The notes beneath the pieces were generated by a model that saw nothing but the letters and a program-made list of their open reading frames with translations, did no database searches and was not told the DNA's origin. 64,000 nucleotides of DNA from Oligoflexia bacterium (GTDB taxonomy: Bacteria > Bdellovibrionota > Bacteriovoracia > Bacteriovoracales > Bacteriovoracaceae), in the NCBI GenBank assembly GCA_015231955.1, contig JADGAN010000014.1, forward strand, positions 1 to 64,000, written 5' to 3'. This document shows, piece after piece, positions 62,576-64,000 of this stretch (positions are counted from its first letter, which is position 1; each line of letters starts with the position of its first letter). A program made the translations under genes and the position numbers.

Positions 62576-63588
62576 GAAGCAAAAATAAGTTTTCCTTTGC
62601 CAGCAGAACCAAGCACATTTTTATTCTTTTCTAAGATCATGTTTTTTAGCTCATCCCGTGCAGGTGCCAAATATTTTCGAGGGTCAAACTCCCCTGGTTT
62701 ATCTTTGAATACTTTACGGATCATGGCGGTAAAAACTAAGCGTCCATCAGAGTCGATATTGATCTTACAGACCGCAGAGCGTGCGGCCTTACGTAGTTGC
62801 TCCTCTGGAATCCCCACGGCATCTTCAATCTTGCCACCAAACTCATTAATCATCTTTACATACTTTGGCAGTACCGAGGAGGCCCCATGCAAGACGATAG
62901 GAAAACCTGGAATTTTTTTCTCAATCTCCTCTAAAATATCAAAGCGAAGTGGCGGCGGTACCAGCACTCCACTCGCATCACGAGTGCACTGTTCTGGCTT
63001 AAATTTATTGGCCCCATGAGAAGTACCAATAGAGATGGCCAGCGAATCCACATTAGTTTTCTTTACAAACTCAATCACCTCTTCGGGGTGCGTATACGTT
63101 GAGTGTTCTGACGAAACCTCATCTTCAATTCCCGCCAACACCCCAAGCTCTCCTTCAACACTCACATCGTATTGATGAGCATAATCGACCACTTTTCTAG
63201 TTAGAGCAATGTTATCCTCGAAAGAGTGGTGAGAACCATCAATCATCACAGAGGAGAAACCAGAATCAATGCAGGTTTTACAAAGTTCGAAGGTGTCGCC
63301 GTGGTCGAGGTGAAGTGCAAAACGTAAATGGGGATTTAATTCGCGTAACATCGCACCTGCACCCTCTGCAAGAAAGCGCAAAAGTGTTTGGTGAGCATAT
63401 TTACGGGCACCAGAAGAGACTTGCAAAATAAAAGGGGAATCTGACTCTGCACAAGCAGTAACAATCGCTTGCAATTGTTCGAGGTTATTAAAGTTATATG
63501 CGGGAACTGCAAATTGGTGTTCAATAGCGTTTTTAAACATGGCCTTGGTATTTACAAGACCTAAATCCTGATAGCTAATCCTACTCAT
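62572..63588 (-). CDS. fba: class II fructose-bisphosphate aldolase
   Basis: 338 aa. Zinc ligands and active-site motifs: FALHLDHGDTFE (Asp, His), MIDGSHHSFEDN, VEGELGVLAG, ISIGTSHGANKF (His) and IVLHGASSV (His). It splits fructose 1,6-bisphosphate into DHAP and GAP in glycolysis or gluconeogenesis. AGGAG lies ahead of the ATG. It is the first gene of the operon fba-lptG-sulfatase-mce, an unusual mix of central metabolism and envelope genes. Confidence 0.95.
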   Translation of the reverse strand: MSRISYQDLGLVNTKAMFKNAIEHQFAVPAYNFNNLEQLQAIVTACAESDSPFILQVSSGARKYAHQTLLRFLAEGAGAMLRELNPHLRFALHLDHGDTFELCKTCIDSGFSSVMIDGSHHSFEDNIALTRKVVDYAHQYDVSVEGELGVLAGIEDEVSSEHSTYTHPEEVIEFVKKTNVDSLAISIGTSHGANKFKPEQCTRDASGVLVPPPLRFDILEEIEKKIPGFPIVLHGASSVLPKYVKMINEFGGKIEDAVGIPEEQLRKAARSAVCKINIDSDGRLVFTAMIRKVFKDKPGEFDPRKYLAPARDELKNMILEKNKNVLGSAGKGKLIFAS

Positions 63589-63664
63589 AAAAAAGAACTC
63601 CTATGCTTTTGAATAAACGATTACCATTAGCATACAGAGTAAAAAGCAAACAGTAAACTGCATC

Positions 63665-63898
63665 TTATTTTAAAAATTGATTCATTTCACTTACCGCATT
63701 GATCAGTAATTTTCGAAGAGTTTTGGCTTTGCTTAGACGCATTTGTAACTGCGTGGCCTCACAGTTATTCTCACGATCCTTTATCGCTGCAATAGACTGC
63801 TCCTGATGCATAATTGCAGCATCAATGTGTCTTAATGCATCCTGAAGCTCTCGCAAACTTCGGAAAAGTTCTAAATCGAAATCGACAACTTTTCCCAT
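63665..63898 (-). CDS. small coiled-coil protein of unknown function
   Basis: 77 aa, starting ATG behind AAAAGGAGG. Soluble and helical throughout with a heptad-like pattern (LRELQDALRHIDAAIMHQEQ...LQMRLSKAKTLRKLLINAV). Homologues were not recognised. Strong ribosome binding site and good composition support it as real. It lies 76 bp upstream of the aldolase gene on the same strand. Confidence 0.6.
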   Translation of the reverse strand: MGKVVDFDLELFRSLRELQDALRHIDAAIMHQEQSIAAIKDRENNCEATQLQMRLSKAKTLRKLLINAVSEMNQFLK

Positions 63899-64000
63899 GG
63901 TCTTTAACCTCCTTTTGTAAAAGAAAGACTACACTATTATTGGAGGTTTCTGTTAGGAAAATAGTGGAACGAAACTCTTATGGACAAAGCAGAGTAAATC
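63899..64000. other. right-edge intergenic sequence
   Basis: About 100 bp upstream of the small coiled-coil gene. No convincing promoter and no ORF reaching the edge. Confidence 0.3.

Overview
The window is a gene-dense bacterial chromosome segment of moderately low GC content. It encodes a Gram-negative flagellated cell: MotA/MotB/FlbD, a chemoreceptor, two LptF/LptG-type permeases, a TolC/HlyD-type envelope exporter, outer-membrane barrels and many signal-peptide proteins. The mix of eukaryote-like exported enzymes, large multi-domain lipoproteins and many orphan secreted proteins suggests a Bdellovibrionota-type (Bacteriovorax-like) predator or a related Oligoflexia lineage. That placement is inference from gene content; there is no rRNA here to test it.

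Left part (1-12.6 kb): after a decayed transposase/SEC-C fragment comes a run of exported, effector-like genes. They are a Ser/Thr-kinase-like protein, a DUF3626-like protein, a DUF2608-like HAD protein, two tandem paralogues joining a nucleotidyltransferase-like head, an ART-like segment and 30-residue solenoid repeats, and a caspase/legumain-like protein. A second exported kinase-like protein lies at 46.7 kb.

Middle part (12.7-36 kb): a hybrid sensor kinase, a glycogen branching enzyme, two orphan secreted proteins, a 2Fe-2S ferredoxin, an elicitor-type transglutaminase, a DOMON-Rieske-cytochrome b-cytochrome c cluster, a catalase-like secreted protein, a four-gene ABC-2/HlyD/TolC export operon without a visible ATPase, a MipA-like barrel and a chemoreceptor.

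Right part (36-64 kb): a proline-rich membrane protein, a 1518-residue lipoprotein of twelve Cys-pair modules plus a VWA domain, a 5'-nucleotidase, HtpX, thioredoxin, a receiver/PilZ-like protein convergent with flbD-motA-motB, a HAD phosphatase, a porin with a phosphate-binding-like protein, and a closing block (LptF-like, MFS, epimerase, LTA-synthase-like sulfatase, LptG-like, class II aldolase) devoted to envelope and central metabolism.

No tRNA, rRNA, CRISPR array or intact insertion sequence was seen. Promoter, terminator and dyad calls are by eye. Several starts were moved to codons with a better ribosome binding site; these choices are stated in the entries.
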